NCBI GenBank assembly: GCA_964509125.1
Contig: CAZDVZ010000001.1
Location: 66,598 to 130,597, forward strand
Direction: 5' to 3'
Length of the DNA: 64,000 nt
DNA from: SIG653 sp964509125
GTDB lineage: Bacteria; Bacillota; Clostridia; Oscillospirales; CAG-382
In this document: in pieces, positions 45,163 through 53,398 of the stretch
Position numbering within the stretch: position 1 is the first letter of the stretch
Layout: each line of letters begins with the position of its first letter
Translations under genes and position numbers: made by a program
Notes under the pieces: model-generated
Seen by the model: only the letters and a program-made list of their open reading frames with translations
Told to the model about the DNA's origin: nothing
Databases searched by the model: none

Positions 45163-45191
45163 TTGATTTTTTATAGATTATGTGGTATTAT
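45163..45191 (+). promoter_or_regulatory. Promoter of the leucine-rich-repeat gene
   Basis: TTGATT (45163-45168), a 17-base spacer and TATTAT (45186-45191) preceded by TGG, i.e. an extended -10. The untranslated leader is about 115 bases. Nothing else is seen in the 366-base rpmE-LRR spacer. Confidence 0.6.
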
Positions 45192-45311
45192 AAGTCTTTA
45201 GTAGTGATATGATATCATTGCTGGGATGGTTGTATTTATCGATATTGCTTATTTATCGGTGGTCAACGTATAAATTTTGAAGAGTTATAATGATACGGAG
45301 GATATTTTAAA

Positions 45312-47531
45312 ATGGCAAACTATTCAAAAAGCAGTTTAAGGAAAAACTTTATTTTCCTTATGATTCTCATCGCATTAGTGGTATCTTTTACCGCTGTTCT
45401 TGTTGTGAGAACGATTTATATGTCTTCTTCACTTATTAAAGACAAAGATTTTGCCAAGGCTTTTGCAGAAGCACGCGGCGAATTTACCGGCGAGAAACTT
45501 TATCCGAAGGATATCACCCAGGATATGCTTAATGAATATGAGTATTTTGCATATACTGTAGAGTATGTGTCAGAAGATGGTGTGTATAAAAACGTAGTTT
45601 ATCTGGGAGACAGCGTATATGCTGCCGAACAGCTCTCCGAGGCGGAAAACGACGTTGCCGATCTTTTGAAAGATCCTTCCTCAAAAGAAGAAGTATCAGA
45701 GGAGTCTTCAACTCAATCCGAAGATACAATATCCGAAGATACAGCATCTGACGCAGCAGACGATACAACATCCGACACAACAGACGACACAACATCCGAC
45801 GCAGCGGACGATACAGCATCCGACACAACAGACGACACAACATCCGACGCAGCGGACGATACAGCATCCGACACAACAGACGACACAACATCTGACGCAG
45901 CAGATGATACAACATCCGACGTAACAGATGATACAACGGCTGAATCTTCCACAGAGGATTCTATCGTATCAACAGAACAGTCTTCCTCCGATTCCACAGA
46001 TACAACGACGGACGACACCGAAGAAGTACATTATATCAAAATATATATCGATGAGCTTTCACCTGAAATTTTTGAAAACTTTAGAAATCTTAAATATATT
46101 TCCGCTTCCGGTGCAGCTGTAAGACAAAATTGGTATAACTACTATATGTATTATTACTACGGATATTACAGTTCTGTTCCTTCGGAAACTCAGATCGACT
46201 TTACTGAACTTAAAAACCTTGATTGCTTTAGCAACATGAAAGATCTTAAATATCTCGCTTTGGGATATTCCGGTCTTAATTCACTTAAAGGAATTGAAAA
46301 TCTTCCATCTTTGAAATATTTTGAAATTTCAGGAACCGCAGTATCTTCATTCGAAGAACTCACCGCAGAAGCAGTTCCCAATCTTTTCAGCCTGTCTGCT
46401 TCCAATTTAGGCATTTCCGACATTTCGTCTTTGAACGACGCACCCAAGGGAATCCAGACTCTTGATTTGAGCCAAAACAACATTTCCGACATTTCTGTTA
46501 TTTCCCAATTTAAAGAGCTCAAGAGTCTCATGCTTTATTACAACGAGATTGAAAATCTGGATGCCGTTAAAGAGCTAACCGAGATAAAGCTTATTAACGC
46601 TTCCTATAATAATATTGAAGATATGTCTTCTGTGGGATCTTTGGTTAATGCAAACACAATAGATCTTTCCAACAATAATATTGTGAAAGTTGACGGAATC
46701 GGAGCGCAAAATACAAAGCTTCAAACTCTCACTCTTTCCGGAAATGAAATCGCAGACTTGGGATCTATTGGTGAAGTTACAGCACTTGTAACTCTTGATC
46801 TCTCCAACAATGCAGAAAAATCCGAAGAAGAAACTTCCGAAGAATCATCAGAAGAAACAGAAGAAGAAAGTGACGCTAAAAAGACACTTAAGGATGTATC
46901 TGCGCTTGCAGGTCTTAAGAATCTCGAAACATTAACCCTTACGGGCAACGCAATTACCGATATTTCTACACTTACAGGGCTTAAGAGTCTTACAACTCTT
47001 GATGCATCTGACAACGAAATTGAAGTTCTCGGAAAATTATCGGAGAATATGCCCGCTCTTGAAACTCTCACTCTCAGCGATAACAAGCTTTCTGACATTT
47101 CCGCTCTCGAAGGACTTGAAAACTTGAAAGAACTCGACTTGGCAAACAATGCGGACATTTCCGATATTAGCGTATTTGAGAAGTTTGACCCCACAGTTCT
47201 TACAACTATCGATATTTCAGTTACCGTTGATGGCGAAGAAGAACAGGTAAACGAGAATATTAAAGTTTGGGATGCCCTCAAGAAATATGACGGCGCTACA
47301 ATAACAGGACTACCGGAAGGCTTTGAGTTTGACTCCGACGACTCTTCCGAAGAAGATGAAACCTCTGAAGATGCATCCGGAGATGCATCTTCCGATGAAA
47401 CATCTGAGGAAACATCCGACGATGCTTCCGAGGAAACAACTGAGGAAACATCCGACGATACTTCCGAGGAAACAACTGAGGAAACATCCGACGATACTTC
47501 CGATGAAACATCCGAGGAAATAAATTCGTAA
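45312..47531 (+). CDS. Membrane-anchored leucine-rich-repeat surface protein
   Basis: 739 residues. A membrane helix (about 12-35) with a short cytoplasmic N-terminus is followed by an acidic Thr/Ser/Asp tract (about 125-240) of near-identical 16-residue units, then an internalin-like LRR domain (about 290-640) with units such as LKSLTTLDASDNEIEVL, then a second acidic tract with 12-residue TTEETSDD-type units to the end. A Glu-rich insertion interrupts the LRR near 500-520. LRR domains of this type usually bind proteins or glycans outside the cell. CGGAGG lies before the ATG. Confidence 0.87.
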   Translation: MANYSKSSLRKNFIFLMILIALVVSFTAVLVVRTIYMSSSLIKDKDFAKAFAEARGEFTGEKLYPKDITQDMLNEYEYFAYTVEYVSEDGVYKNVVYLGDSVYAAEQLSEAENDVADLLKDPSSKEEVSEESSTQSEDTISEDTASDAADDTTSDTTDDTTSDAADDTASDTTDDTTSDAADDTASDTTDDTTSDAADDTTSDVTDDTTAESSTEDSIVSTEQSSSDSTDTTTDDTEEVHYIKIYIDELSPEIFENFRNLKYISASGAAVRQNWYNYYMYYYYGYYSSVPSETQIDFTELKNLDCFSNMKDLKYLALGYSGLNSLKGIENLPSLKYFEISGTAVSSFEELTAEAVPNLFSLSASNLGISDISSLNDAPKGIQTLDLSQNNISDISVISQFKELKSLMLYYNEIENLDAVKELTEIKLINASYNNIEDMSSVGSLVNANTIDLSNNNIVKVDGIGAQNTKLQTLTLSGNEIADLGSIGEVTALVTLDLSNNAEKSEEETSEESSEETEEESDAKKTLKDVSALAGLKNLETLTLTGNAITDISTLTGLKSLTTLDASDNEIEVLGKLSENMPALETLTLSDNKLSDISALEGLENLKELDLANNADISDISVFEKFDPTVLTTIDISVTVDGEEEQVNENIKVWDALKKYDGATITGLPEGFEFDSDDSSEEDETSEDASGDASSDETSEETSDDASEETTEETSDDTSEETTEETSDDTSDETSEEINS
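45740..45945 (+). repeat. 48-bp coding tandem repeats in the LRR gene
   Basis: Units of 48 bases encoding TSDAADDTASDTTDDT repeat about four times with few changes. All periods are multiples of three, so copy-number change would alter linker length without breaking the frame. Confidence 0.8.
47405..47525 (+). repeat. 36-bp coding tandem repeats near the LRR C-terminus
   Basis: Units encoding a 12-residue Glu/Thr/Ser/Asp motif are repeated about three times before the stop codon. Confidence 0.7.
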
Positions 47532-47641
47532 TAAAAAAGCAATAAATTACATACATAAATGTTTTGTATAATTGTTACGGTATATTCAGTTTTTCAATTA
47601 ACCCAAGAAAGGATAACCGCTTTTGCGGTGCGTGAAATACT

Positions 47642-48721
47642 ATGAAAAAATTAAATTGCGGAATAATTGGTGCTACCGGTATGGTAGGACAGAGATTCAT
47701 TACATTGCTTGCTAAGCATCCTTACTTTGATATAGCTTTGCTTGCTGCCAGTGTAAGAAGCGCAGGAAAAACATACGAAGAAGCTGTGGGAAACAGATGG
47801 CGTATGCCTACTCCTATGCCCGAATCTGTAAAAAATATGGTAATTGTTGATGCTTCAAACATAGAAGCTATTGCAGATAAGGTGGATTTTGTCTTTTGCG
47901 CGGTTGATATGTCTAAAGACGAAATAAAAGTACTTGAAGAGGCTTATGCGAAAGCGGAGATTCCCGTAATTTCTAACAATTCTGCAAACAGAATGACTTT
48001 AGATGTACCTATGGTTATTCCCGAACTTAACCCTCATCACCTTGAAGTTATTGAACATCAGAAAAAGCGTTTGGGAACGACAAAGGGCTTTATTGCAGTT
48101 AAGCCCAACTGTTCTATCCAGAGCTACGTTCCCGCTCTTACTCCGCTTATGAAGTACGACATTTCTAAAATTAATGTTGTTACATTCCAGGCAATTTCCG
48201 GCGCAGGAAAAACTTTTGAAAGCTTTCCGGAAATCGTTGACAATGTAATTCCTTACATTGGCGGCGAAGAAGAAAAAAGCGAAAAAGAGCCTCTTAAAAT
48301 TTGGGGTACGCTTGAAAATGGGATTATTATTCCGGCAACTACACCCAACATTTCTGCGCAGTGCATTCGTGTTCCTGCGTCTGACGGACACCTTGCTGCT
48401 ATCTCTATAAGCTTTTCCAGAATCAAGCCGAGCGCTGATGAGATTATAGACATTTGGAGAAACTTCCAAGGAAGGCCTCAAGAACTTCAACTTCCCAGTG
48501 CACCGAAACAGTTCTTGACATACTTTGAGGAGTTTAATCGTCCGCAAACAGGCCTTGACCGCAATATTGAAAATGGTATGGGCATTTCTTTGGGTAGACT
48601 CAGATCCGATACAGTATTTGACTACAAGTTTATTGGACTTTCTCATAATACTTTAAGAGGAGCTGCAGGCGGCGCTGTGTTAATTGCAGAGCTTCTTTAC
48701 AGAGAAGGATATTTGTATTAA
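47642..48721 (+). CDS. asd: Aspartate-semialdehyde dehydrogenase
   Basis: 359 residues. The NADP-binding GIIGATGMVGQRF opens the protein and the catalytic Cys157 lies in KPNCSIQ, with later GRLR near the C-terminus. The layout, with the TVFRGAAGG-like ending LRGAAGGAVL, fits the fungal/archaeal-type ASADH branch. It makes aspartate semialdehyde for lysine/diaminopimelate, threonine and methionine. An AAAGGA sequence is separated from the ATG by a small ACCGC/GCGGT hairpin, an odd initiation region. No other pathway gene is adjacent. Confidence 0.93.
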   Translation: MKKLNCGIIGATGMVGQRFITLLAKHPYFDIALLAASVRSAGKTYEEAVGNRWRMPTPMPESVKNMVIVDASNIEAIADKVDFVFCAVDMSKDEIKVLEEAYAKAEIPVISNNSANRMTLDVPMVIPELNPHHLEVIEHQKKRLGTTKGFIAVKPNCSIQSYVPALTPLMKYDISKINVVTFQAISGAGKTFESFPEIVDNVIPYIGGEEEKSEKEPLKIWGTLENGIIIPATTPNISAQCIRVPASDGHLAAISISFSRIKPSADEIIDIWRNFQGRPQELQLPSAPKQFLTYFEEFNRPQTGLDRNIENGMGISLGRLRSDTVFDYKFIGLSHNTLRGAAGGAVLIAELLYREGYLY

Positions 48722-48751
48722 TTCTTTTGTTGCGAAAGGGGCGTTTGGAAA

Positions 48752-49687
48752 ATGAAACGAAAAATTATCGCAGCGGCTTTAACGGTTGTTATGTTATTTG
48801 CTTTTTCTGCTGTATGTTTAGCAGATGAGTATGCTTTTGAAATGGAAGCAAGCTCTGATACAAAAACGGCAAATAACGGTGATACATTCTCTGTTACCTT
48901 TTATGTAAATAAAATATCTCACGCCGATGGTATTCTTGCCATTGATGCATATATTCGCTATAACCCTTCCCATTTAAAACTGGCAGGAATAGAAGGTATA
49001 GTTCCTTCTTCGTGGGAAAAGTATGATCTTATTTATAGCGAAAACTCAAAAGGTGCGGAAACAGAAGTTGAAATGAGATTTTTCTGGGATGGATCTAACT
49101 TCACCAAAGACATTTCAGTATTTGCTGACGATCAATTTGGGTTTAAAGTTGATTTTAATGTCATTACGGCAAATTCTGTAAGTAGCAGTGTGGTTGTGGT
49201 GAATGATAACCTTTCCGGTACAACAGGACTTAGTTCCCTTGAAAGCGTATCCGGTCTTGGAACTTCCTACACGATAAGCCTTAATAAAACCAATAGCGCT
49301 GTCGATGATAATAGTGGTGAAGATATGAGTTCATCTTTCGATGGAAATACCGGAGATCAATCTGTAAATTCTGATGAATCCCAAACTACATCCGAGAACT
49401 CATCATCTTTGGAAGAAACATCGTCCCCAAGCGGAGAATCACCGTCCGATGAAGGTGATTCGGCAGAAGATATTGATGATGTTAACTCTCAGACCCCTTC
49501 CGATGCTTCTTTGGAAGGTAGTTCCGCAATGGCAAACGATTCAGATGTGTCATCGTCCGAAGGGTCCGGCGGGTTTGGTTTCATCGGATGGATAGCAGTT
49601 GTTTGCATTATCATTGCAGGCGTTGCAGTTGTGGTTTATGTTCTTAAAAACAAAAAAAACGATATGAATCCGGTAAACCCCGGTTAA
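48752..49687 (+). CDS. Membrane-anchored cohesin-domain protein
   Basis: 311 residues. A signal peptide (1-24, ending CLA) leads to a cohesin-like domain (about 30-175: GDTFSVTFYVNKI, AIDAYIRYNPSHLKLAGIE). A Ser/Asp/Glu-rich linker (about 185-270) follows, and a final membrane helix (about 277-298) with a short Lys-rich tail anchors it. This is the shape of a surface anchor that would display dockerin proteins, two of which are encoded 15-17 kb away. AAAGGGG precedes the ATG. Confidence 0.82.
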   Translation: MKRKIIAAALTVVMLFAFSAVCLADEYAFEMEASSDTKTANNGDTFSVTFYVNKISHADGILAIDAYIRYNPSHLKLAGIEGIVPSSWEKYDLIYSENSKGAETEVEMRFFWDGSNFTKDISVFADDQFGFKVDFNVITANSVSSSVVVVNDNLSGTTGLSSLESVSGLGTSYTISLNKTNSAVDDNSGEDMSSSFDGNTGDQSVNSDESQTTSENSSSLEETSSPSGESPSDEGDSAEDIDDVNSQTPSDASLEGSSAMANDSDVSSSEGSGGFGFIGWIAVVCIIIAGVAVVVYVLKNKKNDMNPVNPG

Positions 49688-49703
49688 TTTGATCATAAAA
49701 AAA

Positions 49704-49741
49704 TTTGAAGCTTTTTATTTCTAAAATAAAAAAGCTTCAAA
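49704..49741 (+). terminator. Terminator after the cohesin gene
   Basis: A 17-base inverted repeat with a 4-base loop (TTTGAAGCTTTTTATTT and its complement), T-rich on both sides. Confidence 0.75.
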
Positions 49742-49774
49742 TTTACATATAATGCTTAAAGAGAGGAAACCGAG

Positions 49775-51031
49775 ATGAAAAAATATGATATTGCAGTTAT
49801 AGGCGGCGGTTTTGCAGGTGTTGGTGCGGCAATAGCCGCGGGGCGCGAGGGCAAGAAAGTTATTTTGATTGAGAAATATAACTGTTTGGGCGGTGCCGCT
49901 GCGTTTGACCTTGTAAATCCTTTTATGAAATATTGGACCACCTTTGACGGTAAGCGTGTTGATCTTAGTGCGGGTATATTTACTGAGATAGTTCAAAAAT
50001 TAAATGAATATAATGCAATTTGCAAACATGATCCTAAGTGTTTCAACGAAGAAGTTTTAAAGCTGATATTAAACCGCATGATAATAGAAGCGGGTGTTAA
50101 TTTGCTTTATCAAACATACGTAACAGGCGTCATAAAAGAGAATGGTGAAATTAAAGCAGTTAAAGTGTCCAATGTTTCGGGCAATAGTGAAATATATGCA
50201 GATTATTTCATTGATGCCACGGGAGACGCAAATTTGTCTGCTCTTGCAGAATGTCCGTTTAATTTAGGCAGAGAAAGTGACAATCTTTGCCAACCTATGA
50301 CTCTTTGTTTCAGAGTTGCGAACATGGATCAAGGGCTGTTTTTCAAAAAAAGACAGGAAATCGATATTCTTTATAATCAATTTCAAAAAGAGGGAAAGAT
50401 CAAAAATCCAAGAGAAAATGTTTTGATATTTTTCACGGTTTTAGATGGAATTATGCATTTTAACACAACAAGAGTTGTAAAACTTGATCCGACAAACGCC
50501 GAAGATGTAACAAAGGCAGAAATTGAAGCAAGAGAGCAAGTTTTTGAAATGCACAACTTCCTTAAAGAAAACTTTGAAGCTTTCAAAGATAGCGTCGTTA
50601 TATCTACGGGTATTCAGATCGGTGTTAGAGAGAGCCGTATGATTCAAGGCGAATATACTCTTACAAAGAATGATTTATTGGCTTTCACTCACTTTGAAGA
50701 CGGCATTGCTGCTTGCAATTATGATATAGATATTCACAGTCCCGACGGCAGTGGAACAAGTCACTACTTTTTCCCCGAAGGAAAATACTACACAATTCCT
50801 TATAGATGCCTTATTCCAAAGGGCGTAAACAATCTTTTGGTTGCAGGAAGATGCGTTTCCGCTGATCATGATGCACAAGCTTCGTTAAGAATTATGCCTG
50901 TTTGCTGTACGTTAGGTGAGGCCGCCGGCGTTGCCGCTTCTCTGGCTCATACATCGGACGTTTCTGTAAGAGACGTAGATGTTAAGGAATTGAGAAGTAA
51001 GCTCAGAGAGAAAAATGCTTTTATAGATTGA
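49775..51031 (+). CDS. FAD-dependent oxidoreductase
   Basis: 418 residues. The dinucleotide-binding fold is at the N-terminus (AVIGGGFAGVGAAIAAGREG), a second flavin contact is FIDATGDANLSAL near 145, and the C-terminal VAGRCVSADHDAQASLRIMPVC is characteristic of the FAD_oxidored family. Members are cytosolic flavoproteins of mostly unknown substrate. GAGAGG lies before the ATG. It stands alone between a terminator and a non-coding stretch. Confidence 0.88.
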   Translation: MKKYDIAVIGGGFAGVGAAIAAGREGKKVILIEKYNCLGGAAAFDLVNPFMKYWTTFDGKRVDLSAGIFTEIVQKLNEYNAICKHDPKCFNEEVLKLILNRMIIEAGVNLLYQTYVTGVIKENGEIKAVKVSNVSGNSEIYADYFIDATGDANLSALAECPFNLGRESDNLCQPMTLCFRVANMDQGLFFKKRQEIDILYNQFQKEGKIKNPRENVLIFFTVLDGIMHFNTTRVVKLDPTNAEDVTKAEIEAREQVFEMHNFLKENFEAFKDSVVISTGIQIGVRESRMIQGEYTLTKNDLLAFTHFEDGIAACNYDIDIHSPDGSGTSHYFFPEGKYYTIPYRCLIPKGVNNLLVAGRCVSADHDAQASLRIMPVCCTLGEAAGVAASLAHTSDVSVRDVDVKELRSKLREKNAFID

Positions 51032-51046
51032 TATAAAACTCTAAAA

Positions 51047-51135
51047 ATGAAAATTCCCCTTAGAATCCTCTTTAGGCAAAAGAAATCCAAATACATTTTG
51101 CCTAAGTTTGTGAAGAAATCTAAGGGGATTTATTT
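51047..51135. repeat. Nested inverted repeat after the FAD oxidoreductase gene
   Basis: Outer arms CCCCTTAGA (51056-51064) and TCTAAGGGG (51119-51127) enclose inner arms TTAGGCAAAA (51072-51081) and TTTTGCCTAA (51096-51105). It may be a two-stem terminator or a small structured RNA. Confidence 0.55.
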
Positions 51136-51335
51136 AGTTAAAAGAGATTCAAAACCTTGATGTATCGAAGGAACATTTTGAATATCCTCTTATAAAAAAC
51201 AATTTATCGTGGGATCCTCGATGAAATGATTTGAAAATAAACTATATGTGGAAAAAGTGATATAAAAAGTCGTAACTGCAAAACACAAATATATAACAAC
51301 CCAATAATATGCTTTGAAAAAAATGTTAAAAGGTA
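51136..51335. other. Non-coding remainder of the 51.0-51.4 kb spacer
   Basis: AT-rich, no open frame of note. It contains GTGGAAAAAGTGATA near 51250, similar to the GTGAAAAAC elements of the parS island. Nothing else recognised. Confidence 0.5.
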
Positions 51336-51367
51336 ATCGGATGTGAAAATCTGTTTTCACATCCGAT
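51336..51367. terminator. 14-base perfect hairpin, terminator-like, related to 36202-36233
   Basis: ATCGGATGTGAAAA and its complement with a TCTG loop, ending 22 bases before the convergent lipoprotein gene's stop. Nearly the same sequence as the hairpin at 36202. Confidence 0.65.
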
Positions 51368-51389
51368 CTTTTGGTTTATTAAAATTTTA

Positions 51390-53333
51390 CTAACGTCCGG
51401 GTTTTTGAGGTCTCGTTGTGCCTCCTTGCATACCACCCTGCATTCCACCCTGCATACCGCCCTGCATACCGCCTTGCATACCGCCTTGCATTCCACTATT
51501 GCCGCCGGCGACGGTGGAGTATTGTGAAATGCTGGAAATTAAGGATCCCCCACTGTAACTATTAGAGGAATAAAGGCCGTTTACGCATTCTCCGCTTCCT
51601 GTTCCGCCTACATATATGCTATAGGTTTCACCTGTTTTAAGTTCGGGAGAAGAAAAAACTAAGTGTCCGAATTGTTTTGAGGTTTTAAATACGATTATAG
51701 CGTTTCCGGAAGAATCTTTAATTGCTATTGTAGTTCCCGCAGATCCGTTGCAATATGATCCGAAAGTACATTGCGTTGTTCCGGTTGTGCTGCTTAATAT
51801 CTCGTTCGCCATACCGCTGCTACCTATAGATAAAAGTGTTCCGCCTGTGATAGTAATGCTTCCATTATGATCGATTGAGCTGTTTCCACCGTTTGTAGGC
51901 CCTTCACAAAGAATGGTGCCACCGGAAATTGAAATGCTTCCGTTAGAGTCCAAACCGTCTCCTGAGGCGTTGACGTAAAGTAAACCGCCACTTATCTTAA
52001 CTTGACAGTTTGAATTGTTTTGCATTCCGCCCATTCCGCTACTTCCTGAACCATCGGATGCGTTCAATCCGTCATCAGACGCTTTTACCGTTGTTGTACC
52101 GCCTGATATGTTAATCTTTAATGCTTCGATTCCTTCGTATGAACGCGTAATATTGATTTCACCGCCGATAATGTTAATGGTATTATCCGCATGAATGCCA
52201 TCATCTCCCGAAGAAACAGTTATTTTTCCGTCTTTTATGTTTACAGTACCGTTTGAGTGAACAGCATCGTCGGTAGATGTGACAGAAATAGTTCCACCTG
52301 ATATAGTAATATCATTTGTACCTTTAATACCTTTTTTGGAGTCGGTAGAGCTTGAAGCTCCGCTTCCCGAGTTAATATTAATAGTACCGCCGCTAATACA
52401 CACGCCGTTTTCACCTTGAATACCATCTAAGGCAGAGGTGATTTTGATATTTCCATCTTCGATATTTACAAATCCAACATTTCCGCCATTGGCATTTGAT
52501 GATTGTATTCCGTCTGCGCCTGAATTTATGGTAATGTTACCGCCGCATATACCAACGCAGTCTTTTCCTTTGATACCGTCATTTTTTGATGTTACGTTTA
52601 TTGTGCCGTCGCAAATTTTCAACTTGTCTTTACATTGAATTCCGTTTTTAAATGATGCTTCAACAATAAGAGTGCCTTTTCCGTTGAAAGTCAAATCGTC
52701 TTTGGAGAATATGGCGGCGGAAGGCTCTTCATTCTCCGCATCGTCATAAGTATAGCTTTCGCCATCCTTGAAAGTATTTACCGTTCCTTCGGAAAGAGTT
52801 ACAACAACTTTATCCGCAGATGCGACGTAAAGAGGAGCGGATGTTTCACAAACCACAGAAACACCATTTAATATCAATCTAACAGGTTTTGAATCGGAAG
52901 AGTCAACGATAATTCTTCCCAAGAGACTTCCGCTTAAAATGTATGTTCCGCTTTGGGATATGGTAACTGTCCCTCCGTCATTTTTTGCGCCTTGTCCGTT
53001 TATTGTTACAGACGTCCCGTCGCAAGTTATGGTGGTAGTTTCGTTTTCTTCAAAATCCACCTTCAGATCTGTTTCTTTGTAAGAAACATTATAATCTAAA
53101 TTTTCTGCTGTTCCATTTTCTGTAACTTGTGAATTGTTCTCCTTTTCCTGCTCAAAAATACCATCACTTTCGCTGTTGGTTTCGCTTTCGGCTGTTGAAT
53201 TTGTACCATCTGCAGAGCTTGTAAAGGAATCAGAAATGGATATGCTTTCCGATGACTCTTCATTACTACACGAGGAAAGAATCAACGAAGCGAGTATTAA
53301 AGAAATTATAATTGGAAAAAAATGTTTTTTCAA
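51390..53333 (-). CDS. Lipoprotein with carbohydrate-binding (DUF4353-like) beta-helix repeats
   Basis: 647 residues from TTG 53333, which AGAAGGTG precedes at 6 bases; GTG 53342 is in frame but sits on that site. A lipobox LSSC near residue 22 is followed by an acidic Ser-rich linker and many degenerate ISGGTINV/DGIxS-type rungs (about 100-540) that form a right-handed beta-helix, as in clostridial proteins annotated as carbohydrate-binding. The C-terminus is an MQGG repeat (about six copies) then TTRPQKPGR. It is exposed on the cell surface; ligand unknown. Confidence 0.82.
   Translation of the reverse strand: MKKHFFPIIISLILASLILSSCSNEESSESISISDSFTSSADGTNSTAESETNSESDGIFEQEKENNSQVTENGTAENLDYNVSYKETDLKVDFEENETTTITCDGTSVTINGQGAKNDGGTVTISQSGTYILSGSLLGRIIVDSSDSKPVRLILNGVSVVCETSAPLYVASADKVVVTLSEGTVNTFKDGESYTYDDAENEEPSAAIFSKDDLTFNGKGTLIVEASFKNGIQCKDKLKICDGTINVTSKNDGIKGKDCVGICGGNITINSGADGIQSSNANGGNVGFVNIEDGNIKITSALDGIQGENGVCISGGTININSGSGASSSTDSKKGIKGTNDITISGGTISVTSTDDAVHSNGTVNIKDGKITVSSGDDGIHADNTINIIGGEINITRSYEGIEALKINISGGTTTVKASDDGLNASDGSGSSGMGGMQNNSNCQVKISGGLLYVNASGDGLDSNGSISISGGTILCEGPTNGGNSSIDHNGSITITGGTLLSIGSSGMANEILSSTTGTTQCTFGSYCNGSAGTTIAIKDSSGNAIIVFKTSKQFGHLVFSSPELKTGETYSIYVGGTGSGECVNGLYSSNSYSGGSLISSISQYSTVAGGNSGMQGGMQGGMQGGMQGGMQGGMQGGTTRPQKPGR
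51427..51500 (-). repeat. 12-bp tandem repeats encoding MQGG
   Basis: About six copies of a 12-base unit encode the Met-Gln-Gly-Gly tail of the lipoprotein. Copies differ mainly at third positions. Confidence 0.8.
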
Positions 53334-53398
53334 AGTGTTCACCTTCTGTGCGCATAGTTTTTACAAGAGGATTATATTTTCCCAGGCTTAAATATAAC

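Noticed and set aside
45529..46018. Antisense frames with regular Arg/Leu or Ser/Val repeats opposite the LRR gene
   Set aside because: They are mirror images of the coding tandem repeats.
47532..47641. T-box or lysine riboswitch before asd
   Set aside because: The leader is only about 110 bases and shows no T-box core or lysine-element blocks; just a small hairpin is visible.
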